DNA of 6,464 bases from CAIKMD01 sp035277525 (lineage in GTDB: Bacteria > Pseudomonadota > Alphaproteobacteria > ATCC43930 > CGMCC-115725), in the NCBI GenBank assembly GCA_035277525.1, contig DATEKH010000236.1, positions 1 through 6,464 on the forward strand, in the 5' to 3' direction. Shown piece by piece: positions 6,269 to 6,464 of the stretch. Under the pieces are notes generated by a model, which had not been told where the DNA came from, ran no database searches, and was given only the letters and a program-made list of their open reading frames with translations. A program made the position numbers and the translations under genes. Within the stretch, counting starts at the first letter, position 1, and each line of letters opens with the position of its first letter.

Positions 6269-6275
6269 AGGTCGG

Positions 6276-6464
6276 ATGGCGCGTCTCGTGTTCGCTTGCG
6301 TGCTCTGCTTGGTCTTTCCCATCGCGAGCGGGCTTGCCCAGCAATATCCCCAAGCGCCGCCGCCGCAAACCGCGGCATCTCCGCCGCCTCAGGCGCCCCC
6401 CTGCCAGGCCGTTACGCCGACGCCGCTTCGCGGCGCGGCGCGCGGCGCCGCCGGCGGCGCGATG
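6276..6464 (+). CDS. Exported proline- and glycine-rich protein (probable glycine-zipper type), 3'-truncated by window
   Basis: Sixty-three codons are visible and the frame is open at the window edge. The N-terminus is a clear Sec signal peptide: MAR, then a hydrophobic core LVFACVLCLVFPIA, then SGLA-QQ, with probable cleavage after A21. No lipobox stands at a suitable position, so it is periplasmic or outer-membrane-associated rather than a lipoprotein. The mature start is proline- and glutamine-rich (residues 22-43), with one Cys at 44. The last visible residues, RGAARGAAGGAM (52-63), are the kind of alanine/glycine sequence that opens glycine-zipper membrane segments (YMGG-like proteins). 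That family call is provisional because most of the protein is missing. AAGGAG at 6263 supports the start. The gene is divergent from the kinase and shares its intergenic region. Confidence 0.7.
   Translation, partial: MARLVFACVLCLVFPIASGLAQQYPQAPPPQTAASPPPQAPPCQAVTPTPLRGAARGAAGGAM

Larger units (their letters stand above)
5946..6275. other. Divergent intergenic region between kinase and secreted-protein genes
   Basis: This 330-bp region separates the leftward kinase gene from the rightward secreted-protein gene. It holds the FNR/FixK box (6055-6068), an extra ATCAA half-site at 6036-6040, an A-rich patch (6023-6029) overlapping the proposed -10 of the kinase promoter, and the Shine-Dalgarno site for the right-hand gene. 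I found no convincing sigma-70 or sigma-54 promoter facing right and no RNA gene. Confidence 0.6.

Noticed and set aside
6084..6275. In-frame extension of the secreted protein back to an ATG at 6084
   Set aside because: The 64 extra residues are arginine/cysteine-rich and would bury the signal peptide. A good Shine-Dalgarno site and signal peptide mark 6276.
6430..6463. GC-only repeat-like stretch at the right edge
   Set aside because: It is explained by codons for the RGAARGAAGGA segment of the secreted protein, and no independent repeat unit is visible.

Overview
The window is high-GC DNA from a proteobacterium, most likely an alphaproteobacterium of the Hyphomicrobiales (Rhizobiales). The pointers are codon use, an FNR/FixK-type operator, a PDC-sensor histidine kinase of the type common in that order, and a secreted glycine-rich protein with a typical alphaproteobacterial N-terminus. 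The assignment comes from reading the sequence, not from a database match.

Left part (1-2585, + strand): a small aromatic/tailoring-type gene group. It opens with the C-terminal two-thirds of a Rieske non-heme iron oxygenase alpha subunit (2-898, 5' end outside the window). A terminator-like hairpin (937-955) follows. Next comes a short remnant of a CocE/NonD-family hydrolase (1000-1233), whose family-like sequence stops abruptly near 1138. Then come an O-methyltransferase of the Methyltransf_2 type (1215-2222) and, 24 bp on, a small antibiotic-biosynthesis-monooxygenase (ABM) fold protein (2247-2585). The last two probably share a transcript. The hydrolase remnant suggests a deletion or rearrangement that joined two older gene groups.

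Middle and right part (2593-5945, - strand): two small integral membrane proteins, a bestrophin-like/DUF4239 protein (2593-3372) and an unrecognised four-helix membrane protein (3399-3971). They lie 26 bp apart and form a likely operon. Upstream of them, on the same strand, is a membrane-bound sensor histidine kinase with an extracytoplasmic PDC/dCache-like sensor (4182-5945). No response regulator is visible. The + and - blocks converge with only 7 bp between stop codons, and two perfect hairpins sit over that junction.

Right edge (5946-6464): a 330-bp divergent intergenic region carries a perfect FNR/FixK palindrome (6055-6068). It sits 22 bp from a plausible -10 element reading toward the kinase, so oxygen-responsive control of the kinase is the best reading. 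On the + strand an exported glycine- and proline-rich protein starts at 6276 and runs off the window.

I see no RNA genes, CRISPR arrays, insertion sequences or complete mobile elements. No clearly new system is demonstrated. The most worthwhile leads are the FNR/FixK-controlled orphan kinase with its two downstream membrane proteins, the methyltransferase lacking the usual catalytic histidine, and the truncated hydrolase junction.
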